A stretch of 64,000 bases of DNA from Prochlorococcus sp. AG-412-J13 (GCA_003214815.1 QCLE01000008.1:1-64000), one strand, 5' to 3'. Counted from the first letter of the stretch, positions 42,025-53,155 are shown. The notes: a model not told the origin generated them from the sequence alone. Made by a program: numbers and translations.

Positions 42025-43434
42025 CTAATTTTTTTTTCCATGCAAAATTGACCAGAAATTATGACAATCACCTGCTCCCATATTCAAAATTAAATCACCT
42101 TTGTGAGTTAATTCGTAAAAATTCTTTGTAATTTCATGATAATTGTTTATGTAACTAACATTTTTATTTTTTTTATAAATCAAATCAGTGATAATTTTCG
42201 AAGTAATTTTATCTTCGTTTTTTTCACCTGCTCCATAAATACTTGTTACATAAATAACATCTGCTTTTGATAATTCTTCAGCGAATTCTTTAGTAAATTG
42301 CTTTACTCGAGAGTATCTATGAGGTTGAAATATAGCTATTAATCTACGTTTTTGAAATTCATTATTATGTTTTTGCTTAATAAATAATCTTCCTAATTTA
42401 ATCGTCTCTTTTATTTCGTTTGGGTGATGTGCATAATCATCATATAAACGTCTTTCATCTAGTTGGCCTCTGAATTCAAATCTTTTTTTTGGCAGTTTAA
42501 GATATTTTATATTTTTCTTAATTTCTACAAAATCTACACCTATCATTCTTGAAGCTGCTATTGCTGCAGTAATATTAGATAGATTGTGTAATCCTGGAAT
42601 TGGAATATTTAAACTACTAATGAAATTTCCATTTTCATAATAATTTCCAATCGTATTTTGTGCATTAATTTGAGTAGGGATTATAGCATAAGCTACGTTT
42701 TTGGCGGTAGTATTTGACCACCTACTTTTAGAACAAAAATTATTTCTTGAGGTTTCACAATCAAAATTAAGTAATAATTTTTTAGAGTTTGTAGCAAAAA
42801 TTTTAAAAGAAGATATGACTTCACTTAAATTAGAAAAGTGATCGCAATGATCAAAATCAATGTTATTGATTATTCCAATATCAGATTTATATTTATTAAT
42901 TGTCCCATCAGATTCATCAACTTCAGCTACTAAGTATTTTGTATTTTCTAAATGACAATTGGAGTTGTAGATAGGAATTATTCCTCCGGTTATTGAAGAA
43001 GAATTATGTGTACATAACTCAAGTATTGTAGTGAGAAATGTACTGGTTGATGTTTTTCCGTGGCATCCTGCTACTGCCAATGTAGTGTAAGTGCTCATTA
43101 GCATGGCAAGTATCTCTGAACGATGTTTTATTGATAAATTTTTTTTTCTACAGTACGAAAATTCTTCATTTTCTTGCTTGATCGCGGAGCTTACAACAAA
43201 ATTAATCAATTTGTTGTTAAATTTTGAAATTACAAATTCAATATTTTCTCGAACTTGAGAAGTAAAGATTACTGCACCTAATTGCTTTAATTTATTAGTT
43301 TCATTGTTTTTAATTAAATCAGATCCTGAAATTGAACAACCTTTTTTAAGTAAACCCATTGCTAATGCTGACATTCCAATACCTCCGATTCCAATAAAAT
43401 GAAAGTGACTTTTCAAAAGTAATTCTTTATCCAA
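42025..43434 (-). CDS. murC: UDP-N-acetylmuramate--L-alanine ligase
   Basis: FHFIGIGGIGMSALAMGLL, VAGCHGKTSTSTFL, YDDYAHHPNEIKETI, FQPHRYSR. Confidence 0.97.
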   Translation of the reverse strand: MDKELLLKSHFHFIGIGGIGMSALAMGLLKKGCSISGSDLIKNNETNKLKQLGAVIFTSQVRENIEFVISKFNNKLINFVVSSAIKQENEEFSYCRKKNLSIKHRSEILAMLMSTYTTLAVAGCHGKTSTSTFLTTILELCTHNSSSITGGIIPIYNSNCHLENTKYLVAEVDESDGTINKYKSDIGIINNIDFDHCDHFSNLSEVISSFKIFATNSKKLLLNFDCETSRNNFCSKSRWSNTTAKNVAYAIIPTQINAQNTIGNYYENGNFISSLNIPIPGLHNLSNITAAIAASRMIGVDFVEIKKNIKYLKLPKKRFEFRGQLDERRLYDDYAHHPNEIKETIKLGRLFIKQKHNNEFQKRRLIAIFQPHRYSRVKQFTKEFAEELSKADVIYVTSIYGAGEKNEDKITSKIITDLIYKKNKNVSYINNYHEITKNFYELTHKGDLILNMGAGDCHNFWSILHGKKN

Positions 43435-43626
43435 TGTTTATCTTTTACTTAAATCAAAATAACTTCTAGGTAAAATTTTGCTATTTTTTCTTAAAAAAAA
43501 TGTTTTTTTTCCTTGAATTAATACAAAACTAGACTTATTTGCTTAATAAATCAAAAAAACCTTACGTTATTGCACAAAATTCAGTATGATCAGCAACTTA
43601 GGTTAATCATTTAGAAATTTTTAGTT

Positions 43627-44649
43627 ATGACTTTGCGTGTTGCAATTAACGGCTTTGGCAGAATTGGTCGAAACTTTATGCGTTGTTGGCTTAGTAGAGG
43701 TGCTTACACCAATATTGAAGTAGTTGGAATTAACGTTACCTCAGATCCCAAGACTAATGCTCATTTATTAAAGTACGATTCAGTCCTTGGTCAACTTGAT
43801 GGTGTTGATATTCAATATACTGATGATACTTTTGTAATTAATAACAAGACAATTAAATGTTTCTCTGATAGAAACCCACTTAATCTCCCTTGGAAAGAAT
43901 GGGGTGTCGATTTGGTGATTGAATCTACTGGAGTTTTTAATACAGATGTAGGTGCAAGTAAGCACTTAGAGGTAGGAGCAAAAAAAGTCATCTTAACTGC
44001 TCCTGGTAAAGGTGATGGCGTTGGTACTTATGTTGTTGGAGTTAATGCTGATACATATAAACACAAAGATTATGATATTTTGAGTAATGCTAGTTGCACT
44101 ACAAACTGTTTAGCTCCAGTGGTTAAAGTTTTAGACCAAACTTTTGGGATTAACAAAGGTTTAATGACTACAATTCATAGTTATACAGGGGATCAAAGAA
44201 TTTTAGATAATAGTCATAGAGATTTAAGAAGGGCTAGAGCAGCTGCGACAAATATTGTTCCTACTTCTACAGGGGCTGCAAAAGCAGTAGCACTTGTATA
44301 TCCAGAAATGAAAGGCAAATTAACAGGAATTGCAATGAGAGTTCCTACTCCTAACGTTTCTGCGGTAGATTTCGTTTTTGAATCTTCTAAATCTGTCACA
44401 ACCGAAGAAGTAAATAATGCTCTTAAGGAGGCATCTTTAGGTTCAATGAAGGGCATTATTAAATATGGAGATGAACCATTAGTGTCAAGCGATTATGCAG
44501 GTACTAATGAATCATCAATTGTAGATAGCGACCTAACTATGTGTATCGGTGATAATCTTGTTAAGGTCCTTGCTTGGTATGACAACGAGTGGGGTTATAG
44601 CCAAAGGGTTGTAGATTTAGCAGAGACTGTTGCTAAAAATTGGGAGTAA
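43627..44649 (+). CDS. gap2: Glyceraldehyde-3-phosphate dehydrogenase, gap2-type
   Basis: [48 protein letters not shown]. Confidence 0.96.
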   Translation: MTLRVAINGFGRIGRNFMRCWLSRGAYTNIEVVGINVTSDPKTNAHLLKYDSVLGQLDGVDIQYTDDTFVINNKTIKCFSDRNPLNLPWKEWGVDLVIESTGVFNTDVGASKHLEVGAKKVILTAPGKGDGVGTYVVGVNADTYKHKDYDILSNASCTTNCLAPVVKVLDQTFGINKGLMTTIHSYTGDQRILDNSHRDLRRARAAATNIVPTSTGAAKAVALVYPEMKGKLTGIAMRVPTPNVSAVDFVFESSKSVTTEEVNNALKEASLGSMKGIIKYGDEPLVSSDYAGTNESSIVDSDLTMCIGDNLVKVLAWYDNEWGYSQRVVDLAETVAKNWE

Positions 44650-45636
44650 TTAAAAGTGCTTGAAAGGTGTGTTATTCAATAATTGATTTTTATTTTTATT
44701 TTTAAATTCTACTGATGGTTTACCATTAGCAAAATAACCAATCTCGTAAATATTTTTATTGAGTTTAGATAAATTATTTGCCCATTTTTTGGGTAATGAG
44801 AAAACCAATTGGTAATCTTCTCCTCCAAAAAAATAATATTCATCCCATTTATCTCCTTGGGGCCAATTTTTATCTTTGGGTATTTTTTCATAATCTATGA
44901 TCGCTTTACAGTTGCTAGCTATTGCTAAATCTTGTATGGCTTGAAAAAGACCATCGCTACTATCAGTACATCCTATTCTCTTTATTTTTTTATTGGATCG
45001 AGATTTAAGGAGTTTTTTTAGAAAATTTGGGTAAACTTCAGGGCGACAAAAATGTTTAATGGACTTACTGATTAATTTTTCATTAAGAGAAACATTATTT
45101 TCGAAATTAATTTTATTTTGAATCATAAACCCTAGTTTGCTAAGGCCATGAATTCCTGTCGTTAAGATAATATCACCTGGTTTACATGCGTTCCTTAGTA
45201 ATTCAAGTTCACCTTGAATCCCAAGGGCCGTAATTGAAATGATTTTTTCATCCCCCTTTGAGCAATCTCCCCCTAGAATTATCCCGCCATATTCTTTTAA
45301 TGCTTTATTTATTCCTTTGTATAATTCTTCAACCCAAATCCACTCAGTTCTAGCAGGTAGGATTAGACTTATTGTAATACCTATAGTTTTCTTGCTTCCA
45401 CTGGATAATAAGTCAGAGATGTTGCTAACAACTGCTTTCCACCCAAGGTCTTGAGGACAAATAGTAATGTCATTGAAATGAACATTTTCTACTAAAGAAT
45501 CAGTATTAACAAGTAAATTGTCATTTTTAGTTTCGATTAAAGCGCAATCATCTGACACTTGATTTTTAGGCATAAATTTTCCTAGCCTATTTATTAATTC
45601 CTTTTCCCCTATATCTTCTAATATTTCTTTATGCAT
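44650..45636 (-). CDS. thiL: Thiamine-monophosphate kinase
   Basis: DDCALIETKNDNLLVNTDSLVENVHF, GGDCSKGDE, CTDSSDGLFQAI, FGGEDYQLVFS. Confidence 0.93.
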   Translation of the reverse strand: MHKEILEDIGEKELINRLGKFMPKNQVSDDCALIETKNDNLLVNTDSLVENVHFNDITICPQDLGWKAVVSNISDLLSSGSKKTIGITISLILPARTEWIWVEELYKGINKALKEYGGIILGGDCSKGDEKIISITALGIQGELELLRNACKPGDIILTTGIHGLSKLGFMIQNKINFENNVSLNEKLISKSIKHFCRPEVYPNFLKKLLKSRSNKKIKRIGCTDSSDGLFQAIQDLAIASNCKAIIDYEKIPKDKNWPQGDKWDEYYFFGGEDYQLVFSLPKKWANNLSKLNKNIYEIGYFANGKPSVEFKNKNKNQLLNNTPFKHF

Positions 45637-46720
45637 TTAATTTTAGGTTTTCAATTCCTTCTAAAACATCTATTGAAATTATTGTGTCATCTTTAGTAAG
45701 CTCCTCTAATACATTAAATCCATCTACAACGTAACCAAAGGCAGCATTCCTCCCGTCAATTAAATTGCGACCTGCAGGATTTAATTCTGCTTCATATAAA
45801 AAGAAGAAAAATTGCGATGAGCCATCATCAACTGCCGTATTTGAATGGGACCATCCTAGAGTTCCAAGCGTTGCAAAAGGTAATGTTGGTGTCTCGGTGT
45901 AAAGACCTAAATCTTCAAAAGTTTCATTATAAAAAGTTTCTTTTTCATCAGGAATTCTTATTTCTAGGGGAACGTGACGTTCTTTGTTTGTTTCAGGATC
46001 TATATAACCAATTGCTTCACCAATTGGATCGCCTGTTTGTAGTACAAAAAATTCTTCTGCTCTATTAATGGCTAAATCTTTATAAAAATTCTTTGACGAT
46101 AAATCTATAAATGCTCCTGCTGTAAGTGGGGCGTTAAATCCATCTATAATAGCTTTCATGTCTCCTTTGGAGGTTTTAATATTGACTTTTGCTCTTCCTA
46201 ATAATCTTGGAAGATCATCAAACTCTTCTGGAATATCGTAAGGAAATTGATTCGGTAGGAAATATTCTTCTAATCCCCCTATTTTATCTAAAGCCTCTTT
46301 GCGGGTCGATATAAATGAGTACTTATCCTTTGCTTTGGAATGATCTTGAAGGCTATCAAAATTTTCTTTGAGTTCTAAAAATGTTTTTTCAGCAATTTTC
46401 TTTTTATCGTTTGGTAAATCTTTGATAATTCGACTTTGGTATTTTTTTAGTAAAGATTGACATTTTGTAACAGTTTTCGTAAGAGCAGGCCATCTTCCTC
46501 CTCTAACAAGATCACTAGTTTCTTCCAATTTATGTTGAATTTCTTGCAATTCAACTTGCTTGATAGGGAGTGCGTTTCGGAGGATAGCATTAGGGTCTTT
46601 TACCGCATTTCCAGTAGGTAAATCAGCTAGTACTTGAATCGGTTTACAGAGAAAAACCTGTAAAATTATAATTGAAAAAATTAAGAAAAGTTTGTTCTGA
46701 TTTGATAAGAATTTTTGCAT
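45629..46720 (-). CDS. Cyclophilin-type peptidyl-prolyl isomerase with N-terminal helical region (CYP38/TLP-like)
   Basis: Signal-like N-terminus, helical domain, C-terminal cyclophilin-like core ([25 protein letters not shown] ... [10 protein letters not shown] ... [19 protein letters not shown]). Confidence 0.88.
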   Translation of the reverse strand: MQKFLSNQNKLFLIFSIIILQVFLCKPIQVLADLPTGNAVKDPNAILRNALPIKQVELQEIQHKLEETSDLVRGGRWPALTKTVTKCQSLLKKYQSRIIKDLPNDKKKIAEKTFLELKENFDSLQDHSKAKDKYSFISTRKEALDKIGGLEEYFLPNQFPYDIPEEFDDLPRLLGRAKVNIKTSKGDMKAIIDGFNAPLTAGAFIDLSSKNFYKDLAINRAEEFFVLQTGDPIGEAIGYIDPETNKERHVPLEIRIPDEKETFYNETFEDLGLYTETPTLPFATLGTLGWSHSNTAVDDGSSQFFFFLYEAELNPAGRNLIDGRNAAFGYVVDGFNVLEELTKDDTIISIDVLEGIENLKLNA

Positions 46721-46763
46721 AGTACTCTTACAGGTTTATGATCCTTGGGGATGTAATACAGGA

Positions 46764-47324
46764 ATGATTTCCAGTAACGATTTTCGCACAGGTACCACCA
46801 TCGAATTGGATGGACAAGTTTGGCGTGTTGTAGAATTTCTACATGTCAAGCCTGGTAAGGGTTCTGCTTTTGTGCGAACAAAATTAAAATCAGTTCAAAG
46901 CGGCAACGTGGTTGAAAAAACTTTTCGAGCCGGAGAATCAGTACAGCAGGCTATCCTTGAGAAGTCTAACCTGCAACACACTTATGTGGAGGCTGGAGAT
47001 TATGTTTTTATGGATATGACAAGTTTTGAGGAGACAAGACTTTCCTCAGAACAAATCGGCAAGGGCGCTAAGTATTTGAAAGAAGGAATGGAGGTTAATG
47101 TTATTTTCCATAATGGTAAAGTTTTAGAAGTGGAACTTCCAATATCAATTACCTTAAAAGTCACAGAGACTGATCCTGGAATTAAAGGGGACACTGCTAG
47201 TGGGGGCACGAAACCAGCTATTCTAGAAACAGGTGCTCAAGTTATGGTTCCTTTATTTATTTCTGTTGGAGAAATGATTAAAGTTGACACTCGTAACGAT
47301 AGTTATCTTGGACGTGAAAATTAA
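46764..47324 (+). CDS. efp: Elongation factor P
   Basis: [47 protein letters not shown]. Confidence 0.98.
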   Translation: MISSNDFRTGTTIELDGQVWRVVEFLHVKPGKGSAFVRTKLKSVQSGNVVEKTFRAGESVQQAILEKSNLQHTYVEAGDYVFMDMTSFEETRLSSEQIGKGAKYLKEGMEVNVIFHNGKVLEVELPISITLKVTETDPGIKGDTASGGTKPAILETGAQVMVPLFISVGEMIKVDTRNDSYLGREN

Positions 47325-47827
47325 TGGCTATGAAATTAGATCATGAAGATTTAAATCGCTTAATAGAGAAAATCTCAGCAAGCGATATTCAAGAGTTCTC
47401 ACTAGAGGGAGAAGATTTTAAACTCGAAATAAAACGGAATTTATTTGAGCAAAACCAATTATCTAATAATTTAATTTCAAAAACTTCATTTGATAGGCAA
47501 CCAGTTGCTCAAAAATCTTTTAATGATAATGTCTCAATAGTTAATGAGCCTGAAGCGCCTCAGGTAGCACCTCCTGGACGTTCAGATCTTACTGATATTA
47601 CATCTCCTATGGTAGGAACCTTTTATAGGGCTGCAGCGCCAGGAGAGGAGCCATTTGTAGAGGTAGGAAGTAATATTAAGGTCGGCCAAACTATTTGTAT
47701 TTTGGAAGCTATGAAGTTGATGAATGAAATTGAATCTGAATTTAACGCTGAAATAGTAGAGATTCTAGTTGAGAATGGAACGCCAGTTGAATTTGGGCAA
47801 GTTTTAATGCGTATTAAGCAGTCTTAA
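47324..47827 (+). CDS. accB: Acetyl-CoA carboxylase biotin carboxyl carrier protein
   Basis: SPMVGTFYRAAAPGEEPFVEVG, CILEAMKLMNEIESE (biotinylation Lys). Confidence 0.97.
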   Translation: MAMKLDHEDLNRLIEKISASDIQEFSLEGEDFKLEIKRNLFEQNQLSNNLISKTSFDRQPVAQKSFNDNVSIVNEPEAPQVAPPGRSDLTDITSPMVGTFYRAAAPGEEPFVEVGSNIKVGQTICILEAMKLMNEIESEFNAEIVEILVENGTPVEFGQVLMRIKQS

Positions 47828-48838
47828 ATTTTTATTCATTTCTATTGCAGCTTTTATAGCCTCAATCATGCTTTGCGATTGAGCTATTCCTTTACCAGCA
47901 ATATCAAAGCCCGTTCCATGATCTGGAGATGTTCTTATAAATGGCAAACCTATTGTGGTATTTACTGAGTAATTAAGAGCTATTACTTTAATTGGTATTA
48001 AACCCTGATCATGATACATAGCAAGAATCCCATCATGTTTTTCAGCATCTTTGTGTCTCCATGCTTTTGCCGAGGAGTTCCAGCAACTATCTGGTGATAT
48101 TGGTCCTAATAATTTAGTATCTCTATTCTTTTCATTCCAAGCAATCAATGCATCATTAAGCCAATCTTTCTCTTCATTACCTAAAATACCCTCTTCGCCA
48201 GCGTGAGGGTTTAATCCTGCAACTTTTAAAATAGGTTTTTTATTATATTTAATACAAAATTCTTTGAAAAGATCTAATTTAGAGTGGATTAATTTTGTAT
48301 TTAGTCTTTTTGGTACCTCACAAAGTGGTATGTGGGTTGTAGCTAATAGCGTATTGAATCTCCAACCTGTTATTGGCGATTTAGCTGTGAATAACATTCC
48401 AACATTTTTGATTCCACATGATTTTGCTAATACTTCAGTCTGTCCAGAGAAGTAATGACCTGCTAGTGACCATGATTTCTTACAGATTGGGCCAGTAACA
48501 AGTGCTGAGTTAGGATATTGCCGTACAATTTCAATTGCTTTTGTTAAGTAATAGAAACTTGAGTTACCATAACTCGATTTAGATTTATCATCAGATGGAG
48601 AAATTTCGAGATCATAAATTTGTAGAGAATTTGGATTTGCTAGTTTTTCTAAACCAAGAGCTTTAAGGTGTTTATATGTATTTAATAGATTTTTTTTGGA
48701 ACCCACCAATGTAAAGTCAATATTGTCTGGCAACTCCTCAGAACATAGAGCTTTTAAAATTATTTCAGGCCCTATGCCAGACTCATCTCCAACGCTTAAA
48801 ACAATTTTAAAAGTATTATTAGTTTTTTTAATATTCAT
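47804..48838 (-). CDS. pdxA: 4-hydroxythreonine-4-phosphate dehydrogenase
   Basis: VLSVGDESGIGPEIILKAL, VTGPICKKSW, GLNPHAGEEGILGNEE, DGILAMYHDQGLIPIK, RTSPDHGTGFDIAGKG. Confidence 0.96.
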   Translation of the reverse strand: MNIKKTNNTFKIVLSVGDESGIGPEIILKALCSEELPDNIDFTLVGSKKNLLNTYKHLKALGLEKLANPNSLQIYDLEISPSDDKSKSSYGNSSFYYLTKAIEIVRQYPNSALVTGPICKKSWSLAGHYFSGQTEVLAKSCGIKNVGMLFTAKSPITGWRFNTLLATTHIPLCEVPKRLNTKLIHSKLDLFKEFCIKYNKKPILKVAGLNPHAGEEGILGNEEKDWLNDALIAWNEKNRDTKLLGPISPDSCWNSSAKAWRHKDAEKHDGILAMYHDQGLIPIKVIALNYSVNTTIGLPFIRTSPDHGTGFDIAGKGIAQSQSMIEAIKAAIEMNKNLRLLNTH

Positions 48839-48860
48839 AAAAAGTTATTAAATTTATTTT

Positions 48861-49739
48861 CTAACTATTTAAAAAGCAGTTTTTTAAACCTAGTTTATAG
48901 TTTTTATAAATTAGTTTATATCCAAGTCTTTCGCATAATAATTTATTAGAAACTCTTCTGTTTTCCATCCAAAACGATTGAGCTATAGGTGACAATTCTT
49001 TTTTTGCATCTTCAAATAGCATTGGATTTGGCATTTTTAAACCCATTAGATTGTAACAATATTGAATTACTTCCATTTGAGAAGATGGTTCATCATCTGC
49101 AATATTAATGATTTGGTGAAACTTTAAATGATCTTTATTTTGTAATAAATAAATAATCGCATGCGTAATATCAGCAACATGAATTCTTGAAAATACTTGA
49201 GCTTTTTTTAAAATGACTCGAATTTTTTGATTTTTGATCGCTTCAAAAGTGGATCTTCCAGGTCCATAGATGCCAGGTAATCTAAAAATTTGCACGGGCA
49301 AACTAGATTCAATCCATTTTTTTTCGCAATTTAATCTATTAAGGCTTCTTTTTTGAAAAGGATTAGGCTGATCTATCTCAGAAACCCAACCACCTTCGGT
49401 GTTTCCATATACGCCTGTGGTAGATAAATATCCAACCCATTCAAGGGATAAATCTTGTAGTTTACTTTGAAGGATTTTTAATACGGGATCATTACCATTT
49501 TTGTCAGGAGGTATGCAACTAAGAATATGCGTGACTCCATCAAAAATTTTTTCATCAGGCACCATACCGTTTTCACTGTTGAAAACAAAACTATTTGGAT
49601 CTCTGCTTGCAGATCTTGAGCTTGTTAAAACAGTGCAACCAATTTGTCTTATAGTTTTTGCAAAAAAACTACCGCTGAAACCACATCCTAAGATTAAAAA
49701 TTTATTTTTTTTCCCGAGTAAACTTGCAGGTTTCTTCAT
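48861..49739 (-). CDS. NAD-dependent epimerase/SDR-like protein
   Basis: FLILGCGFSGSFFAKTIRQIG, YLSTTGVYGNTEGGWVSE, RLPGIYGPGRS, RIHVADITHAIIYLL. Confidence 0.85.
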   Translation of the reverse strand: MKKPASLLGKKNKFLILGCGFSGSFFAKTIRQIGCTVLTSSRSASRDPNSFVFNSENGMVPDEKIFDGVTHILSCIPPDKNGNDPVLKILQSKLQDLSLEWVGYLSTTGVYGNTEGGWVSEIDQPNPFQKRSLNRLNCEKKWIESSLPVQIFRLPGIYGPGRSTFEAIKNQKIRVILKKAQVFSRIHVADITHAIIYLLQNKDHLKFHQIINIADDEPSSQMEVIQYCYNLMGLKMPNPMLFEDAKKELSPIAQSFWMENRRVSNKLLCERLGYKLIYKNYKLGLKNCFLNS

Positions 49740-49771
49740 GCTGGGTTAAAGTAGTACATATGTATTAATTG

Positions 49772-50002
49772 ATGATGAAGACAGCTTTTAAGCCTGATTT
49801 AAAATCAAAAACTTTCTTTATTAGCAAAAGTTATCCCCGTCTTATAAATAAAGAAGTATGTTTAGTTAATTTTAAATTCTACCAAAAATTATTTGTCTTT
49901 CTTATTACATTCTCGACAATTTTAATATTCCCAGAATCCCCAAGAGAATTGGAAAATATATGTGAGAGATATAACTCTAGAGAAAAATGTAGTGTTTGGT
50001 AG
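49772..50002 (+). CDS. Small hypothetical protein with hydrophobic segment and two C-terminal Cys
   Basis: ORF with TM/signal-like stretch FVFLITFSTILIFP then ENICERYNSREKCSVW. No family recognised. Confidence 0.5.
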   Translation: MMKTAFKPDLKSKTFFISKSYPRLINKEVCLVNFKFYQKLFVFLITFSTILIFPESPRELENICERYNSREKCSVW

Positions 50003-50404
50003 TCAAGCTGCTTTATATTCTGATTCATCTTTTTCGTAATTTTTATTTTTTACCTTAAAATTAGGATTAGCCCATTGAAGTAATCTAATAGCTAATCTTA
50101 AATCTCCTTCTAACCAAGCTCTTATAGCCATTGCCCTTCGAGGATCATAAAATTTTTGCCTTCTGTACCAAGATAAAGCATTTTCATCTGATTTATCCCC
50201 ATTACAAGAAAGACATGCAGGGACACAGTTGTCTGTTGTACTTAAGCCACCTTGGCTTCGTGGTATTACATGGTCAATAGATTCAGATGGTTTTCCGCAA
50301 TATATACAACTTTTTCCTGTAAACCTATGAATAGATTTTCGCCATTGTCTAAATCTGAACTTAGGACATAAATCCTCTAAAAACACCGCATCATTAATAT
50401 GCAT
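50003..50404 (-). CDS. HNH endonuclease family protein
   Basis: CIYCGKPSESIDHVIPRSQGGLSTTDNCVPACLSCNGDKSD (CxxC...DHVxP...N...CxxCN). Confidence 0.9.
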   Translation of the reverse strand: MHINDAVFLEDLCPKFRFRQWRKSIHRFTGKSCIYCGKPSESIDHVIPRSQGGLSTTDNCVPACLSCNGDKSDENALSWYRRQKFYDPRRAMAIRAWLEGDLRLAIRLLQWANPNFKVKNKNYEKDESEYKAA

Positions 50405-50568
50405 TCAGAATATTTAGTTAAATAAATAATGGCTTGAATATTTTAAAAGTCAATAATTATTTATGCTTTTTTGCCTAAATTTGCCAGTAAAAATATGATT
50501 TAGTGTGTTTAGATACAAAATAGTATTAAGTAAATTTAGAAAAAATTGTTATCTTTCTGAAACCTTTT

Positions 50569-51033
50569 TTAATAACTATATCTATCAAGTGTTTCATCAG
50601 GAAATTCTTCTGAAATTTCTTTATTAGTTTCTTCTAATTCTTTTTCTAAGTTTTTTCTTTTGTTTTCTCTATATTTTGCTTCTTTTTCTTTTCTTTCTTC
50701 TTGTTTTTCTAAATCTCGTATTAGCTTTCTATTTGGATGAAGATTATTTAAATATTCAACGCAATAACTAAATTTTTCTCTTTCCCTTATAACTGTTTCA
50801 GTAATTTGCGCTGCTGCATTTTTAGGTGAAACTTTGAATAATCCTCCCTTTTGTTTTTTTATATATGTATAAGCTGCATCCCAACTACTTTCATGGTCAT
50901 TTCCGCCGTCTCTCATTGTACAAAAAATTTCTGCTCCAAATGCACTTGCTTTTACTCTTGATGTAGTAAGGGTTAGAGGTGTAAGAATTCCCAACGCTAA
51001 TAATATTAGTTTTTTCTTCTTCAATCTTTGCAT
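50569..51033 (-). CDS. Secreted hypothetical protein with charged coiled-coil-like C-terminus
   Basis: N-terminal signal-like KKLILLALGILTPLTLTTSRVKASA; ICTMRDGGNDHESSWDAAYTYIKKQKGG; K/E-rich tail. Confidence 0.7.
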   Translation of the reverse strand: MQRLKKKKLILLALGILTPLTLTTSRVKASAFGAEIFCTMRDGGNDHESSWDAAYTYIKKQKGGLFKVSPKNAAAQITETVIREREKFSYCVEYLNNLHPNRKLIRDLEKQEERKEKEAKYRENKRKNLEKELEETNKEISEEFPDETLDRYSY

Positions 51034-51089
51034 TAGCCTTTTATCTTCTATTTAAAAATATCTTTTTTTGCAAATATGTCTATAGAAAT

Positions 51090-51602
51090 TTAAGATTTAA
51101 TTATTCCAAATATATTCAAGCATTTCACAACTAAGGGAAGAATTAAAAGCACAGTAATCAGTCTTACTGCGTGTAGTGTTGCTACTGCAGCTCCCACTCC
51201 GTATTCAGACCCTACAAGACTCATTCCGCTAATTCCTCCCGGCGCAGCTCCTAGGATTGTTGTTATTACATCTATATTTAGTAATCTGCTAGTCCATAAT
51301 CCAAGTGCTAATCCTGTAAAAACTAATGTAAAGGTTATTAATATGGCTGGCCTCCATAAGTTTTGAATATCAACTAATGAGTCTTTTGTTAATGATGTAC
51401 CAATGACTGTTCCAATTCCGATTTCTAAAATTGTTCTTGTGCCGATTGGCCACTCTGCTATGCCAACTTTGCCACTGATGCTCAGAATGCTTGCGCCTAT
51501 TAAAGCACCTGCAAGAGGAGCTGCAGGAATACCTGTTTTTAGAGCTAAAGCCCCAAAAATACAACCTGCAATTAGATAATAGATTAAATTTATGTTAAGC
51601 AT
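51090..51602 (-). CDS. AbrB-like membrane protein (Gneg_AbrB_dup-type), single domain
   Basis: GIPAAPLAGALIGASILSISGKV ... GAAPGGISGMSLVGSEYGVGAAVATLHAVRLITVLLILP. Confidence 0.8.
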   Translation of the reverse strand: MLNINLIYYLIAGCIFGALALKTGIPAAPLAGALIGASILSISGKVGIAEWPIGTRTILEIGIGTVIGTSLTKDSLVDIQNLWRPAILITFTLVFTGLALGLWTSRLLNIDVITTILGAAPGGISGMSLVGSEYGVGAAVATLHAVRLITVLLILPLVVKCLNIFGIIKS

Positions 51603-51723
51603 AAATTTGAAAGATGTTTATCATAATATTAGAAAAAATTTTTTTGTTTAAGTTTATATTCAAATAATATTTTTGGTTTACTCTCGTAATGTCCCCTTTT
51701 GTTGGCATAATATTAACTAAAGC

Positions 51724-51930
51724 ATGAATTTTATGTCTTCACAAATTTCATACAAAGATAATAAAAACAGCATAAAGAAAAAATTATCTTTTTTTGAGGG
51801 TGGCCACCAGCTCGAAAAATTAGAGTTTGCTCTTGCAATAGCTCAAACCAATGGTGATAAAAAAAAATCAATCGTTCTTAGAAAAAAGATTGTCGAATTA
51901 GGGGGAAATGTTGAAGAGCCAGGTACTTAA
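51724..51930 (+). CDS. Small hypothetical protein, 68 aa
   Basis: Intact ORF, SFFEGGHQLEKLEFALAIAQTNGDKKKSIVLRKKIVELGGNVEEPGT; convergent and adjacent to the aminotransferase gene. Confidence 0.6.
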   Translation: MNFMSSQISYKDNKNSIKKKLSFFEGGHQLEKLEFALAIAQTNGDKKKSIVLRKKIVELGGNVEEPGT

Positions 51931-51931
51931 T

Positions 51932-53095
51932 TTAATTTCCCTCAAGATATCTAGATACCACAACTAATGCTTCGCCAGCTTGTTGGGCTGTAATTTTGCC
52001 GAGGTCGAGTAGTGTATTACTTATAGCAGAAACTACCGTAATAATATCTCTGTCATTAACATAACCTAAATGTCCGACTCTAAATATTTTCCCCTTCAAA
52101 TGATCTTGACCACCAGCAAGTAAAATATCAAAATTATTCTTTATTGTTTTTCTAAATTTTTCAGCATCCATTCCTTCAGTTTTTATTGCAGTAATTGAAG
52201 GGCTTAAATATTTTTCATCAGCAAATAATTTTAGATTTAAAGCCTTTACAGCATTGCTCATTGCTAATTTATGTTTATTGTGTCTTAGGAAAATGTTATC
52301 TAAGCCTTCTTCTCTCATCATTTTTAAAGCTTCATCTAAAGCAAAAACCAAATTAACTGCTGGAGTATATGGATTACTGTTACTTAAAAGACTTTTTCTA
52401 TAGGATTTCAAATTTAAATAAAATTTTGGTAAATTAGATTTTTCTGCAGCTTCCCATGCTTTTTGGCTCATTGCTATAAAACTAAGCCCTGGAGGTATCA
52501 TATATCCCTTTTGTGATCCTGAAGCAACGATATCTAATGCCCATTCATCTACTGGTACATTGCAAGCTCCAAGACTTGTAACGCAGTCAACAATTGATAA
52601 AGCTGTGTTGTGCGCGCGAATATATGAACTTATAGTTTCTAGATCATTAATTACACCTGTCGAGGTTTCAGAATGAGTCAAAATAACAGCTTTTATTTCT
52701 TTTTGTTTATCTTCTTCTAATACTTTTTTGAATTCGTCTGGATCAAGTGGAGTTCCCCATTCGGAATCAATTTTTATTACTTCTAGACCAAATTCTTTAG
52801 CAACTTTTACCCATCTTTCGCCAAATTTTCCATTTTCTCCACAAATTACTTTATCTCCTCTACTTAAGGTATTTATTATTCCAGCCTCCATTGCTGCAGT
52901 CCCACTACCAGTGATTGTTAGAACATCATTTTGAGTTTGATGAAGCCACTGTAAATTTTTAGTAGTACTCTCTACGAGATCTTGGAATTCTTTACTGCGA
53001 TGGCCTATTGGATGCTTACTTAATGCTTGTAAAACTTTTTCTGGAACTGGTGTGGGTCCAGGAATCATCAATGATAATTTTTGTTGTATGGCCAC
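51932..53095 (-). CDS. Class V aminotransferase, serine/alanine--glyoxylate aminotransferase-like
   Basis: MIPGPTPVPEKVLQALSKHPIGHRS, TGSGTAAMEAGI, ASGSQKGYMIPPGLSF (PLP Lys). Confidence 0.9.
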   Translation of the reverse strand: MAIQQKLSLMIPGPTPVPEKVLQALSKHPIGHRSKEFQDLVESTTKNLQWLHQTQNDVLTITGSGTAAMEAGIINTLSRGDKVICGENGKFGERWVKVAKEFGLEVIKIDSEWGTPLDPDEFKKVLEEDKQKEIKAVILTHSETSTGVINDLETISSYIRAHNTALSIVDCVTSLGACNVPVDEWALDIVASGSQKGYMIPPGLSFIAMSQKAWEAAEKSNLPKFYLNLKSYRKSLLSNSNPYTPAVNLVFALDEALKMMREEGLDNIFLRHNKHKLAMSNAVKALNLKLFADEKYLSPSITAIKTEGMDAEKFRKTIKNNFDILLAGGQDHLKGKIFRVGHLGYVNDRDIITVVSAISNTLLDLGKITAQQAGEALVVVSRYLEGN

Positions 53096-53155
53096 TTTTT
53101 GTGAAATAGGTCATTCTTAGATTAGTTCTCATTATATATTTTTCAATTACTTGAT

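Noticed and set aside
51370-51564. Cys/Arg/Ser-rich ORF overlapping the AbrB-like gene
   Set aside because: Alternative frame of a clearly coding region, no plausible protein composition.
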